A DNA stretch of 64,000 bases from Blattabacterium sp. DPU (GCF_011290385.1 NZ_CP049785.1:124001-188000), one strand, 5' to 3'; positions 48,280-57,601 are shown, numbered from the stretch's first letter. The notes: generated by a model from the sequence alone, not told the origin. Translations and numbers: made by a program.

Positions 48280-49575
48280 TCAAATTAAGGAAATAAGACT
48301 TTCTAATGCAATATTTCTTGATCCTTTAATGAGAAGATAATCCGTTTTTTGAATAGAATATTTTTTAATCCACTCAACGAAATTTTTTTTTGAGATAAAT
48401 TTTTTTATTTTACAGGAAGTATTTTTGGTATTAAAAAAAATGTTTCCAATTAAAAAAGCAATGCTTATATTACTTTTTTTTATAAAAGAAATAATTTTTT
48501 CATGTTCACTATTGGAAAATGATCCTAATTCTAACATATCTCCTAATATTACCATTTTGTTTCCTTTTATATTGTTAAAAAAAATAAGAGCTTCTATCAT
48601 ACTAGTTGGATTTGCATTATAACAATCTATAATAATTTGGATATTTTTTTTCACTAAAATTTGAGAACGATAATTATTGGGGACGTATTCTTCTATCGCT
48701 TCTTTCATTTTTTTTAAAGAAATTTTGAAATATGTTCCAATAGTTATAGCAGAAGCTATATTATATAAATTGTAATTTCCTATTAAAGAAGAAATAATTT
48801 TTACATTTTTAATATATAAAGTAGATTTTATACTATTTTTTTCCCATAAATATTCAACATTTATATCCGTCTTTTTTTTTTTTCCTGAAAAAATATATCT
48901 ATTCATTCCTATACTATTAGATAATTGTATAGGATCATCTCCATTGATAAATACTAATTTATTTTTTTTTTTTAAAAAATTATACAATTCCAACTTGCTA
49001 CGTATGATCCCTTTTACATTTTTAAATCCTTCTAAATGAGCTTTTCCAAAATTGGTAATATATCCATAATCTGGATTAATAATATTACACATTTTTTCTA
49101 TCTCTTTTTCATGATTTGCTCCTATTTCTACTACAGATATTTGTGTATCCATAGGCATGGAAAGTATAGTTAATGGAATTCCTATATGATTATTGAAATT
49201 ATTTTTGTTACAATGAACTTTATTATATTTTTTACCAAGAATAGTCGCAGTAAGTTCTTTAGTTGTAGTTTTTCCATTACTTCCAGTAATAGCTATAATA
49301 GGAATATGATGCAATCTATGTCTATGATAGATAGCCAATTTTTGTAAAAAAAATAATGTATTGTATACAAAAATAATTTTGTCACATAAAACATATTTTT
49401 TGTTATCGACTATAGCTAACATTGCTCCATTTGAAATCGCTTCATATGCAAATTGGTTTCCATCAAAATTTTTTCCTTTTAAAGCTATAAAAATAGATCC
49501 CTTTTTAACTTTTTTACTATTTATTTCTATACCAGAAGAAGTAGAATATAACTGATATATATTTTTGATATTCAT
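48280..49575 (-). CDS. murF: UDP-MurNAc-tripeptide:D-Ala-D-Ala ligase
   Basis: Adds D-Ala-D-Ala to the peptidoglycan stem peptide. The ATP-binding motif TGSNGKTTTKE is at 97-107, with NNFNNHIGIPLT and EIGANH in the central Mur ligase domain and the C-terminal DCYNANPTSM. Length 431 is normal. It contains an in-frame tract of 12 A encoding SGKKKKTD (plus-strand 48872-48883), the longest tract of its kind in an intact essential gene here. It is upstream of pdhA and downstream of cdaA on the minus strand. Presence implies that the cell still makes peptidoglycan. Confidence 0.95.
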   Translation of the reverse strand: MNIKNIYQLYSTSSGIEINSKKVKKGSIFIALKGKNFDGNQFAYEAISNGAMLAIVDNKKYVLCDKIIFVYNTLFFLQKLAIYHRHRLHHIPIIAITGSNGKTTTKELTATILGKKYNKVHCNKNNFNNHIGIPLTILSMPMDTQISVVEIGANHEKEIEKMCNIINPDYGYITNFGKAHLEGFKNVKGIIRSKLELYNFLKKKNKLVFINGDDPIQLSNSIGMNRYIFSGKKKKTDINVEYLWEKNSIKSTLYIKNVKIISSLIGNYNLYNIASAITIGTYFKISLKKMKEAIEEYVPNNYRSQILVKKNIQIIIDCYNANPTSMIEALIFFNNIKGNKMVILGDMLELGSFSNSEHEKIISFIKKSNISIAFLIGNIFFNTKNTSCKIKKFISKKNFVEWIKKYSIQKTDYLLIKGSRNIALESLISLI

Positions 49576-49608
49576 AAATCATATAATGTTTTTAAAATGA
49601 ATAAATAA

Positions 49609-50379
49609 TTAAAGTAAATCTTTTTCAAGTTTTATTTTTAAATTATTAATACTAGTGATAACAGTTCTTTTCTGATCTTTTATGTAAGAAATATAACCTG
49701 TTTCTTCGGATATAACAAGACATATAGCATCCGTTTTTTCAGATAATCCAATGGCCGCTCTATGTCGTAATCCCAAACGAGATGGAATTTCTTTATTGTA
49801 AGAAACCGGAAGAATAGCTCTTGTTTTTATTATTTTATTTCCTACAATAACTACAGCTCCATCATGTAATGGACTATTTTTATAAAAAATACTTTCTAAA
49901 ATAGAAATATTAACTTTAGCATCCATTTCATCTCCATTTTGTATAAATTCTTTTAAGTCTTGATGTAATTGAATGACTATTAAAACCCCTGTTTTATCTC
50001 CTGAAAAAATAGCACAAGCATTTACAATGCTATCTATGGTTTCAGTTTTAATTGATACTCTTGATTTTTTAAATAAAGAAAATATAAATTTTTTAAAAAA
50101 AATTCTACTTCCTACTATGAGAAGAAATTTTCTAATTTCAGGTTGAAATACAATAATTAAAGCTAAAAAACCTCCTTTAAAAAAAGCACTTATAACGATG
50201 CTAAGAAGTTTCATTTTATAAATTTCTACTATTTTCCAGAAAATAAAAGTGGCAATGATTCCATAAAAAATATTTAAAGCAGCTGTTCTGTAAACCAGTC
50301 TGTATATTTGGAATAGAATAATGGTTACTAAAAAAATATCTAAAATATCAATGAAAGAAATTTTCAATGAATATAACAA
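49609..50379 (-). CDS. cdaA: Diadenylate cyclase CdaA
   Basis: Makes the second messenger c-di-AMP from two ATP at the inner membrane. Three membrane helices lie at about 10-80, followed by the DAC domain with the catalytic DGA at 173-175 (HDGAVVIVG) and RHRAAIG at 205-211, both intact. Length 256 is normal for CdaA. It sits between folP and murF. In other bacteria c-di-AMP tunes potassium and osmotic balance and cell-wall synthesis. No phosphodiesterase is visible in the window. Confidence 0.94.
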   Translation of the reverse strand: MLYSLKISFIDILDIFLVTIILFQIYRLVYRTAALNIFYGIIATFIFWKIVEIYKMKLLSIVISAFFKGGFLALIIVFQPEIRKFLLIVGSRIFFKKFIFSLFKKSRVSIKTETIDSIVNACAIFSGDKTGVLIVIQLHQDLKEFIQNGDEMDAKVNISILESIFYKNSPLHDGAVVIVGNKIIKTRAILPVSYNKEIPSRLGLRHRAAIGLSEKTDAICLVISEETGYISYIKDQKRTVITSINNLKIKLEKDLL

Positions 50380-50422
50380 TGAAAAAAAAACTTCATGTAA
50401 AAATAATATAAGTTTTAGTGTA

Positions 50423-51256
50423 TTAGAAAATTTTTTTATAGTATTCTACTAATTTAATGCATTCTACAGCTTCTTTAACATCGTGTACACGTAAAAATTT
50501 GGATCCATTTAAAAGTGATATAGTATGTATAATGGAAGTGGCATTTAATGATTCCTCATCAGATATTTTTAAAATAAATTTAGTCATAGATTTTCTAGAA
50601 ATTCCAACTAAAATTGGATAATCTTTAAATCCTAATAAGGATAAGTGTTTTAATAATTGAAAATTTTGTTCTAGTGTTTTTCCAAAACCAAATCCAGGAT
50701 CAATAATAATATCTAGAATTCCATATTTTTTTAAATAGTAAATTTTTTTAGAAAAAAAATTATTTATTTCTATTATTATATTTTCATGATAAAATGGATT
50801 TTTTTGCATGTTTTCAGGAATTCCTTTCATATGATTTAATATATATGGAATTTTAAGTTTTCCTAATAAAGGAAACATATTTTTATCCAAATTTCCTCCT
50901 GATATATCATTGATCATTACGGCTCCTTCTTCTACTGCTATTCTGGCCACTTCACTTCGAAAAGTATCTATAGATATTTTAACATTTGGAAAATTTTTCA
51001 CAATAGAACGAATAGGTTTTATTACTCTTTTTATTTCTTCTTTTTCCGTTATCAATTTCGATCCTGGACGTGTAGAACAACCTCCAACATCTATAAAATC
51101 AGATCCTTCATTTAATAAAGTATCTATATGTTGTAATATACAATATTCAGAACATAATTTTCCTCCATCATGAAAAGAATCAGGAGTTAAATTGACGATT
51201 CCCATCACTTTGGGGACTTTTAAATTCAATAAAGTGCCTGCACAATTAATTATCAT
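50423..51256 (-). CDS. folP: Dihydropteroate synthase
   Basis: Joins p-aminobenzoate to the pterin diphosphate in folate synthesis. VNLTPDSF at 21-28, the loop-2 DVGGCSTRPG at 56-65, DPGFGFGK at 186-193 and SRKS at 220-223 are all present, and RVHDVKEA closes the barrel. Length 277 is normal. It is divergent from the DUF1599 gene with a 50-bp gap, a pairing typical of flavobacteria. Folate would serve thymidylate and purine synthesis; MetE downstream uses the polyglutamylated methyl form. Confidence 0.96.
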   Translation of the reverse strand: MIINCAGTLLNLKVPKVMGIVNLTPDSFHDGGKLCSEYCILQHIDTLLNEGSDFIDVGGCSTRPGSKLITEKEEIKRVIKPIRSIVKNFPNVKISIDTFRSEVARIAVEEGAVMINDISGGNLDKNMFPLLGKLKIPYILNHMKGIPENMQKNPFYHENIIIEINNFFSKKIYYLKKYGILDIIIDPGFGFGKTLEQNFQLLKHLSLLGFKDYPILVGISRKSMTKFILKISDEESLNATSIIHTISLLNGSKFLRVHDVKEAVECIKLVEYYKKIF

Positions 51257-51306
51257 TGATAAAAACTATTTATTGTAATTTGTTATAAAATTAAATAAGA
51301 TGTAAA

Positions 51307-51798
51307 ATGAATGATCCTTATGTTGATTTTATTATTAAAAAATGTAGAAAACTTTTTTTAAAAAAATTAAAAGATTATGGATTATCATGGAAGTTTATTC
51401 ATAATTATTCTATCATAGATCAAATTTTAATTAAAATAATACGTATAAAAAATATTCAATCAAAAGGATTTCAAAAAATTAAAGAAGAAAAAATAACAGA
51501 TACATATATAGATATTATAAATTATTTAATAATTATGTTAATAAAATTAGATATTTCTTTTACATACAATTTTAACAAAATATCACACAACGATGTAATT
51601 TTGATATATAATCAAAAATTGAAAAGAATAAAAAATTATACAGATTGTAAAAAAAAAACTTTAAATAAGTTTTCCATAAATAATGTATTAAAAAATATTT
51701 TACTGTTAAAAAAAAATCGAATTTTGTTAGAAAAACTAGAAAAATTTTGTTTTAAAATATTAGTTGATATCATTTTTTTATTAAAACAAAACCCGTAG
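51307..51798 (+). CDS. DUF1599 family protein (nucleotide-modification-associated type)
   Basis: Small soluble protein of 163 residues. The N-terminal CRKLFLKKLKDYGLSWKF and DQILIKIIRI segments match the DUF1599 proteins of Bacteroidetes, a group related to all-alpha NTP pyrophosphatases. Two such repeats make the usual fold; the second here (near 85-150) is weak. The function is unproven; nucleotide-pool cleaning is a guess from the related fold. Its place beside folP and tpiA is the conserved flavobacterial arrangement. Sequence is very Lys/Ile-rich, suggesting relaxed constraint in the second half. Confidence 0.75.
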   Translation: MNDPYVDFIIKKCRKLFLKKLKDYGLSWKFIHNYSIIDQILIKIIRIKNIQSKGFQKIKEEKITDTYIDIINYLIIMLIKLDISFTYNFNKISHNDVILIYNQKLKRIKNYTDCKKKTLNKFSINNVLKNILLLKKNRILLEKLEKFCFKILVDIIFLLKQNP

Positions 51799-51843
51799 TT
51801 ATAAAAATTACAATTTGTATATTTATATTTTTAAAAGATAAAA

Positions 51844-52608
51844 ATGAGAAAAAGAAAAAAAGTTGTTATTGCAAATTGGAAAATGAATTATGATTTTTAT
51901 GAAACAACTTCTTTTATTAGAAATTTTTTAAAAATTGTTTTTGAAAGAAAAATAAATCATAACAAAGAAATTATAATAGCCCCTTCTTTTCCTTTTTTAC
52001 ATATTTCAAATCAAATTTCACAAGGAACAACTTTAAATATTGCGGCTCAAAATATTCATCATACAGATAAAGGATCTTACACTGGAGAAGTATCATCTTA
52101 TATGTTAAAATCAATAGGAATTCAAAAGGTTATACTTGGACATAGCGAACGTAGAGAATTTTTTCTAGAAAAAAATAATCTTTTATTCGAAAAGATAAAA
52201 ATAGCATTAAAATATAATTTTAATATTATTTTTTGTGTAGGAGAATCATTTTTAGAAAGATCTAAAAATAAACAATTTGAAATTGTCAAAAGTCAATTAG
52301 AAGAAACTGTATTTCGTTGTACTTCGGATGAAGTAAAATCTTTTTATATAGCATATGAACCAATATGGGCGATTGGAACAGGAAAAACGGCTACATTTGA
52401 AGAAGTTCAAATAATGCATGAATTTATTCGTTCTTTATTTTTTGATAAATACGGAGAAAGTGTTTCTAATAGAATATATATTCTATATGGAGGAAGTATT
52501 AATGATCTTAATGCAAAAGATTTTTTTTCTCAAAAAGATGTAGATGGAGGACTTGTAGGAAATTCATCTTTGAAACTCGATAAATTTTTGAGAATTGTTC
52601 AATCATGA
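51844..52608 (+). CDS. tpiA: Triose-phosphate isomerase
   Basis: Interconverts dihydroxyacetone phosphate and glyceraldehyde 3-phosphate. The active site is complete: Lys13 in NWKMN, His100 in LGHSERR, Glu172 in AYEPIWAIGTGKTA (including the phosphate loop) and YGGSI near the C-terminus. Length 254 is normal. It is followed 17 bp later by tRNA-Arg and preceded by the DUF1599 gene. Confidence 0.97.
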   Translation: MRKRKKVVIANWKMNYDFYETTSFIRNFLKIVFERKINHNKEIIIAPSFPFLHISNQISQGTTLNIAAQNIHHTDKGSYTGEVSSYMLKSIGIQKVILGHSERREFFLEKNNLLFEKIKIALKYNFNIIFCVGESFLERSKNKQFEIVKSQLEETVFRCTSDEVKSFYIAYEPIWAIGTGKTATFEEVQIMHEFIRSLFFDKYGESVSNRIYILYGGSINDLNAKDFFSQKDVDGGLVGNSSLKLDKFLRIVQS

Positions 52609-52625
52609 TATTTAAGAAATTTATG

Positions 52626-52699
52626 GGCCTCGTAGCTTAATTGGATAGAGCATCTGACTACGGATCAGAAGGTTATGGGTTCGAATCCCTTCGAGGTCG
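52626..52699 (+). tRNA. tRNA-Arg (ACG)
   Basis: Cloverleaf of 74 nt on the plus strand: acceptor GGCCTCG with CGAGGTC, D stem GCTT/GAGC, anticodon stem TCTGA/TCAGA with loop CTACGGA (anticodon ACG, read as ICG after deamination), T arm TTCGAAT, discriminator G, no encoded CCA. The T stem ATGGG/CCCTT has one T-T mismatch. It ends 2 bp before the rpoD stop on the opposite strand. Confidence 0.96.
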
Positions 52700-52701
52700 C
52701 A

Positions 52702-53565
52702 TTATCCTAAATAAGGTTTTAATATTTTGCTTCTGGAAGAGTGTTTTAATCTTTTTAAAGCTATACTTTCAATTTGTCTTACACGTTCTCTTGTTAAATC
52801 ACAAGATTGTCCAACTTCTTCTAAAGTCATGGGAGGTGATCCATTTAATCCAAAATGCAAAATAATAACACGACGCTCTCTTTCACTTAAAGTTTCTAAA
52901 ATTCTTTTTATATCTTTACGTAAAGATTCTTTTTCTAAATGTTCATCTGGACGAGGTGATTCATCGGATCTAACTAAATCATATAAGTTAGAATCTTCTC
53001 CTTCTATTAAGGGTGCATCCATTGAAACATGTCTTCCCGAATTTTTTATAGATTCTTCGACGTCTTTCTCATTCATATTTAAATGTTCTGCTATTTCTCT
53101 TGCAGAAGGAGTTCTTTGTAATTCTTGTTCTAATTGAGCCAAAGTCTTTAGGATTTTGTTTAATAAAGCTAATTTGTTCGTAGGTTGCCTTATAGAGCGT
53201 GATTGTTCCGCAATAGCTTGTAAAATAGCTTGTCTAATCCACCAAACAACATATGAAATACATTTAAAACCTCTTGTTTCATCAAAACGCAATATTCCTT
53301 TTATCAATCCCAAATTTCCTTCATTTATTAAATCACATAAACTTAGTCCTTGATTTTGATATTGTTTAGCAACAGAAACAACAAAACGTAAATTAGCATT
53401 GACCAATTTATTTATAGCAGAAGAATCCCCTTCTCTTGCTCTACGAGCGTATTCTACCTCTTCTTCTGGAGTTAATAATGGAATTTTTCCTATTTCATGA
53501 AGGTATTTATCTAACGATTCAGATTCACGATTTGTTACTTGTTTAGTAATTTTAAGTTGTCTCAT
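52702..53565 (-). CDS. rpoD: Primary sigma factor RpoD
   Basis: Directs RNA polymerase to housekeeping promoters. At 287 residues it is the short Bacteroidetes RpoD lacking the large N-terminal region. Region 1.2 is at about 17-45, region 2 at 50-122 with the -10-reading RFDETRGFKCISYVVWWIRQ, region 3 at 125-205 and region 4 with its helix-turn-helix at 225-280 (TLEEVGQSCDLTRERVRQIE). The region 3.0 motif usually IRLP or IRIP reads IRQPTN at 125-130, an unusual change. Its ATG overlaps the pnp stop (ATGA), a coupled rpsO-pnp-rpoD arrangement. Confidence 0.96.
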   Translation of the reverse strand: MRQLKITKQVTNRESESLDKYLHEIGKIPLLTPEEEVEYARRAREGDSSAINKLVNANLRFVVSVAKQYQNQGLSLCDLINEGNLGLIKGILRFDETRGFKCISYVVWWIRQAILQAIAEQSRSIRQPTNKLALLNKILKTLAQLEQELQRTPSAREIAEHLNMNEKDVEESIKNSGRHVSMDAPLIEGEDSNLYDLVRSDESPRPDEHLEKESLRKDIKRILETLSERERRVIILHFGLNGSPPMTLEEVGQSCDLTRERVRQIESIALKRLKHSSRSKILKPYLG

Positions 53566-55724
53566 ATATTTTTTGATTCATTTTTTTTCCCAGTATGGAT
53601 AGGACGGGGTAAAAGTACTTTTCTAGAGAGTTTCATTTTTTTGTTTTTTTTATCTATTCCCATAAATTTAACTTCAATAATATCTCCTATATGTAACTCT
53701 TCTTCGATTTTATTCAATCTATTCCATCCTATTTCTGAAATATGTAGTAAACCTTCTACTCCTTTAGATATTTCAACAAAAGCACCAAAATCTTTTATAG
53801 ATTTTACTTTTGCTTTATAAACTTTTCCTAATTCGGGAACAAAAGCGATTTCCTTAATTTTGTTTATGGCTTTCTCTATTTTTTCATCATCTTTTCCAAT
53901 GATTTCAATACAACCTAAATTTTCTTTTTCTTCAATTAAGATATTTGTGTTTGTACATGATTGTATTTCTTGAATAACTTTTCCACCAGGACCTATAACT
54001 GAACCTATAAAATTTTTTGGAATATTAAAAGTATATATTTTTGGAGTATTAGGTTTCATTTTTTTTCTGTATTTTGGCAATATTTCTAACATTTTTTTTA
54101 AAATAAAAATACGACCTTCTAGAGCTTGCATTAATACTTTTTTTAAAAGATCATATGTTATTCCTTGCATTGTTTTTACATCCATTTGACAAGCTGTTAT
54201 TCCACATTTAGTTCCTGTTATTTTAAAATCTAGATCTCCAAAATGATCTTCTTCTCCTGTTATATCTGATATGATAACTTTTTTTTCATTTTCCATAAAC
54301 AATCCCATAGCAATCCCAGAAACAGGATTTTTTATAGAAATTCCTGCATCCATTAATGCTAAACTAGCGGCACAAGCTGTAGCCATAGAAGATGATCCAT
54401 TAGATTCTAAAATATCCGAAACAACACGAATTGTATATGGATTATTGGGAATAATATTTTTTAATGCACGTTGAGCTAAATTTCCATGCCCAACTTCACG
54501 TCTAGAAACTCCTCTTATATAACGTATTTCTCCTGTAGAAAAAGGGGGAAAATTGTAATGTAAATAAAATTTTTCCTGATTTTCCATAATAACATTATCA
54601 ATTTTATTTGCATCCAATGATGATCCTAATGTGACTGTAGTTAATGATTGAGTTTCTCCTCTTGAAAATAAAGCAGAACCATGCACTCCAGGTAAATAAT
54701 CAACAAAACCAGATATTGAACGTATTTGTTGACTGGTTCTACCATCTAATCTTATTCCTTTTTTTAAAATTAAATTTCTAATTATATTTTTTTTGATTTC
54801 TTCAAAAAATTGGTCTATAAGAATTTCTTTTTTTTCTATTTTTTCTTCTATAAAAAAATTTTTTTTAAAATCATTTAGGATAATTTTTTCTTTTAAAGAT
54901 CTAGTTTTTTTATTTAAAAATTTGTGATAAATTTTTTCAATTTTTTCATGTGAAAATAAGAAAAGTTTTTTTTTTAATATTTTATTTTCTTTAGATAAAT
55001 TCATTGATTCTTGATCATCAAAGAAAAAAAAATTATTTTTTGGTAATTTTTCAACTAAACGAATTTGAGCTTCTATTTGTGGTTTTATAGCTTGATGAGC
55101 TATAATCAAAGTTTTTAAAAATTCATTTTCTTTTATCTCTTTCATTTCTCCTTCAATCATAATAATAGAATGATTGGAAGCTCCCACTATTAAATCTATA
55201 TCCGCTTTTTTTAACTGATCCAAACTAGGATTAATAATGAATTCTCCATTTAAACGGATAATCCGTATTTCTGATATAGGGCCATTAAAAGGAATCCTTG
55301 CAACAGATAAAGCTGTTGATGCGGCTAATCCCACTAAGCCATCTGGCAAAACAGTTTTATCATATGAAAGTAATGAAATCATAATTTGTATTTCCTTTTT
55401 AAAGGAATCTGGAAATGTAGGCCTCAAAACACGATCTACTAATCTCATTGTTAAAATTTCCTCATCAGAAGGTCTACCTTCTCTTTTAATAAAACCCCCC
55501 GGAATTTTACCTCCAGCAGAATATTTTTCTCTATAATCTACTGTCAAAGGAAAAAAATTAGCTTCATCTTTTGTTTCTTTGGAAACAACCACAGTTGCTA
55601 AAAGCATTGTATTTTTTGATCGTACTATAACGGCTCCATCTGCTTGTTTTGCTAATCCTCCTGTTTCTATAATGATAGAACGACCATCTATCATAGATAT
55701 GGTTTCTTTTACTATATCTGGCAT
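53562..55724 (-). CDS. pnp: Polynucleotide phosphorylase
   Basis: Phosphorolytic 3'-5' exoribonuclease of mRNA decay. Two RNase PH domains are separated by a helical linker. The second has GGETQSL-like RGETQSLTTVTLG and the ITGEEDHFGDLDFKITG segment with active-site acids. A KH domain is at about 565-625 (GSVIGPGGKVIQEIQ) and an S1 domain at about 635-710. Length 720 is normal. It overlaps rpoD by 4 bp and follows rpsO by 38 bp. In other bacteria pnp autoregulates through an RNase III site in its leader. I see no strong hairpin in the short rpsO-pnp gap. Confidence 0.97.
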   Translation of the reverse strand: MPDIVKETISMIDGRSIIIETGGLAKQADGAVIVRSKNTMLLATVVVSKETKDEANFFPLTVDYREKYSAGGKIPGGFIKREGRPSDEEILTMRLVDRVLRPTFPDSFKKEIQIMISLLSYDKTVLPDGLVGLAASTALSVARIPFNGPISEIRIIRLNGEFIINPSLDQLKKADIDLIVGASNHSIIMIEGEMKEIKENEFLKTLIIAHQAIKPQIEAQIRLVEKLPKNNFFFFDDQESMNLSKENKILKKKLFLFSHEKIEKIYHKFLNKKTRSLKEKIILNDFKKNFFIEEKIEKKEILIDQFFEEIKKNIIRNLILKKGIRLDGRTSQQIRSISGFVDYLPGVHGSALFSRGETQSLTTVTLGSSLDANKIDNVIMENQEKFYLHYNFPPFSTGEIRYIRGVSRREVGHGNLAQRALKNIIPNNPYTIRVVSDILESNGSSSMATACAASLALMDAGISIKNPVSGIAMGLFMENEKKVIISDITGEEDHFGDLDFKITGTKCGITACQMDVKTMQGITYDLLKKVLMQALEGRIFILKKMLEILPKYRKKMKPNTPKIYTFNIPKNFIGSVIGPGGKVIQEIQSCTNTNILIEEKENLGCIEIIGKDDEKIEKAINKIKEIAFVPELGKVYKAKVKSIKDFGAFVEISKGVEGLLHISEIGWNRLNKIEEELHIGDIIEVKFMGIDKKNKKMKLSRKVLLPRPIHTGKKNESKNI

Positions 55725-55762
55725 ATTTCTTTGTTTTCAACTATAAAAATAGTTTGTTAATT

Positions 55763-56026
55763 CTACTTCCTTAATCCTAAATGTTTAATGATATTTTTAT
55801 AATTGTTTATATCATGCTTTTCTATATACTTTAACAATTTTTTTCTTTTTCCTACCATTTTTACTAAAGCTCTTTCTGTGTTAAAATCCTTTTTATTATT
55901 TTTAAGATGATTATTTAAATGATTGATACGATAAGTAAATAAAGCAATTTGAGCTTTGGAAGAACCTGTATCATAAACAGATTTTCCATAATTTTTAAAT
56001 ATTTCTTTTTTTTCTTCTACTGTCAT
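55763..56026 (-). CDS. rpsO: 30S ribosomal protein S15
   Basis: Primary-binding ribosomal protein of the 30S platform. The 87 residues match S15 throughout, including the DTGSSKAQIALFTYRINHLNNH-type stretch (start near residue 19) and the C-terminal LVKMVGKRKKLLKY. Length is standard. It is upstream of pnp, the order conserved across most bacteria, and 31 bp downstream of the GH3-like gene on the minus strand. Confidence 0.97.
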   Translation of the reverse strand: MTVEEKKEIFKNYGKSVYDTGSSKAQIALFTYRINHLNNHLKNNKKDFNTERALVKMVGKRKKLLKYIEKHDINNYKNIIKHLGLRK

Positions 56027-56057
56027 AATAAAATTATAAATTTATATTTTTTTGAAA

Positions 56058-57578
56058 CTAATTTATATTTTTTTCCATTTTTAAAATGGAGTCAATATAT
56101 CTTCTATCATTGGATAAACGAGGGACTTTATTTTGTCCTCCTAATTTTTTATGTTTTTTTAACCAATCGTAAAATAAGCCATTTCTAGCTACATATATAA
56201 CAGGAGGACCTAATACAATATTTTTGTATCGTTTAATTTCGTAATCAGAATTCAAAGATTTTAATTCATCATCCAAAATATTTATAAAATCACATAAATT
56301 TCTAGGTTGTTTTTCAAATTCTATAATCCATTCATGAGCACCAGAATTTTTTTGATTCATATATACAGGACCTGCAGTATATTCATGAATAATAGAATTC
56401 GTTTTCATACAAGCTATATTTAAAGCTTTTTCTGCATTTTCAATAATTAATTCTTCACCAAAAGAATTAATGTAATGTGTAGTTCTTCCTGAAATAGAAA
56501 TTCGATATGGAGATAAACTAGTAAATCTTACAGTATCTCCAACTATATATCTCCATAAACCTGCATTTGTCGAAATAACTAGTGCGTAATTTTTGTTCAA
56601 TTCGACTTGATCAATCGAAAATATTTTAGGATTGTCATGATCTATTTCTTCTGTAGGAATAAATTCATAAAATATTCCATGATTTAACAATAATAAAAGA
56701 TCTTTCACTTTTTTTTGATCTTGTATAGCAAAGAAACCTTCTGATGCACTGTATATATCGTAATAATTGATAGATTTATCAAATAATTTTTGGTATTGAT
56801 AAATATAAGGACTAAAACTTACTCCTCCATGAAATATTACCTCTATATTAGGCCATATTTCATCAATTTTTTCAAATCCGAATTTTTTCAATAATTTATT
56901 CAAAAAAATCAATAACCAAGAACAAACACCTAATAAAATTCTAACATCTTTATATCCTGTTTCTTTTATTATGTTGTCTAATTTTTTTTCCCATTCACTC
57001 ATTAAAGCTATTTTTTTTCTAGGTACACAAATATTATCAACCCAAAAAGGCATATTTTTAATTAAAATGGAAGATAAATCTCCATAAAATGTGTTATATT
57101 TTTTGTGTAATTCATAGCTTCCTCCTAGACGAACAGCTTTTCCAAAAAAAATTTTTGTCTTGGGATGATTATGAATATAAATGGATAACATGTCTTTTCC
57201 TGCCTTATAATGACATGTATTCATAGATAATTTTGTAACAGGAATATATTTACTTTTTGTGTTAGTTGTACCAGAGGATTTTGCAAACCATTTAACAACT
57301 CCTGGCCATAATATATTTTCTTCTCCTTTACGAATTCTTTTAATAAAAGATTGTAAATCAGAATACCTACATATAGGTATTCTTTCTGAAAATTGTTGAT
57401 ACTTTTTGATTTCACGGAATCCATATTTTTTTCCAAACTCTGTATTTTTTGCATACAAAATCAATTTATTAATTAATTGATTTTGTATTTCTATTGGATA
57501 ACGCATGAAAAATTCTACATTTTTAATTCTTTTTTTAAGAAAAGTAGATGTAAAATATCCCGATAAATACTTTATCAT
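56058..57578 (-). CDS. GH3-family acyl-adenylating ligase, substrate unknown
   Basis: A 506-residue member of the GH3 family, the group that in plants conjugates amino acids to hormones through acyl-AMP. The ATP-phosphate motif SSGTTNTKSKYIPVT is at about 105-119. YSASEGFFA near 275 and the GLWRYIVGDTVRF segment follow, both typical. The C-terminal domain ends with LKKHKKLGGQNKVPRLSNDR. The family is common in Bacteroidetes but its bacterial substrate is unknown. Retention in a compact symbiont genome suggests a needed role. It is upstream of rpsO and downstream of menG on the minus strand. Confidence 0.85.
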   Translation of the reverse strand: MIKYLSGYFTSTFLKKRIKNVEFFMRYPIEIQNQLINKLILYAKNTEFGKKYGFREIKKYQQFSERIPICRYSDLQSFIKRIRKGEENILWPGVVKWFAKSSGTTNTKSKYIPVTKLSMNTCHYKAGKDMLSIYIHNHPKTKIFFGKAVRLGGSYELHKKYNTFYGDLSSILIKNMPFWVDNICVPRKKIALMSEWEKKLDNIIKETGYKDVRILLGVCSWLLIFLNKLLKKFGFEKIDEIWPNIEVIFHGGVSFSPYIYQYQKLFDKSINYYDIYSASEGFFAIQDQKKVKDLLLLLNHGIFYEFIPTEEIDHDNPKIFSIDQVELNKNYALVISTNAGLWRYIVGDTVRFTSLSPYRISISGRTTHYINSFGEELIIENAEKALNIACMKTNSIIHEYTAGPVYMNQKNSGAHEWIIEFEKQPRNLCDFINILDDELKSLNSDYEIKRYKNIVLGPPVIYVARNGLFYDWLKKHKKLGGQNKVPRLSNDRRYIDSILKMEKNIN

Positions 57579-57601
57579 GAAAAAATATTTTTATTTTTGA
57601 A

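Noticed and set aside
52727-53353. Two open frames antisense to rpoD
   Set aside because: rpoD is unmistakable on the other strand and the antisense products are low-complexity Ser/Lys-rich strings without motifs.
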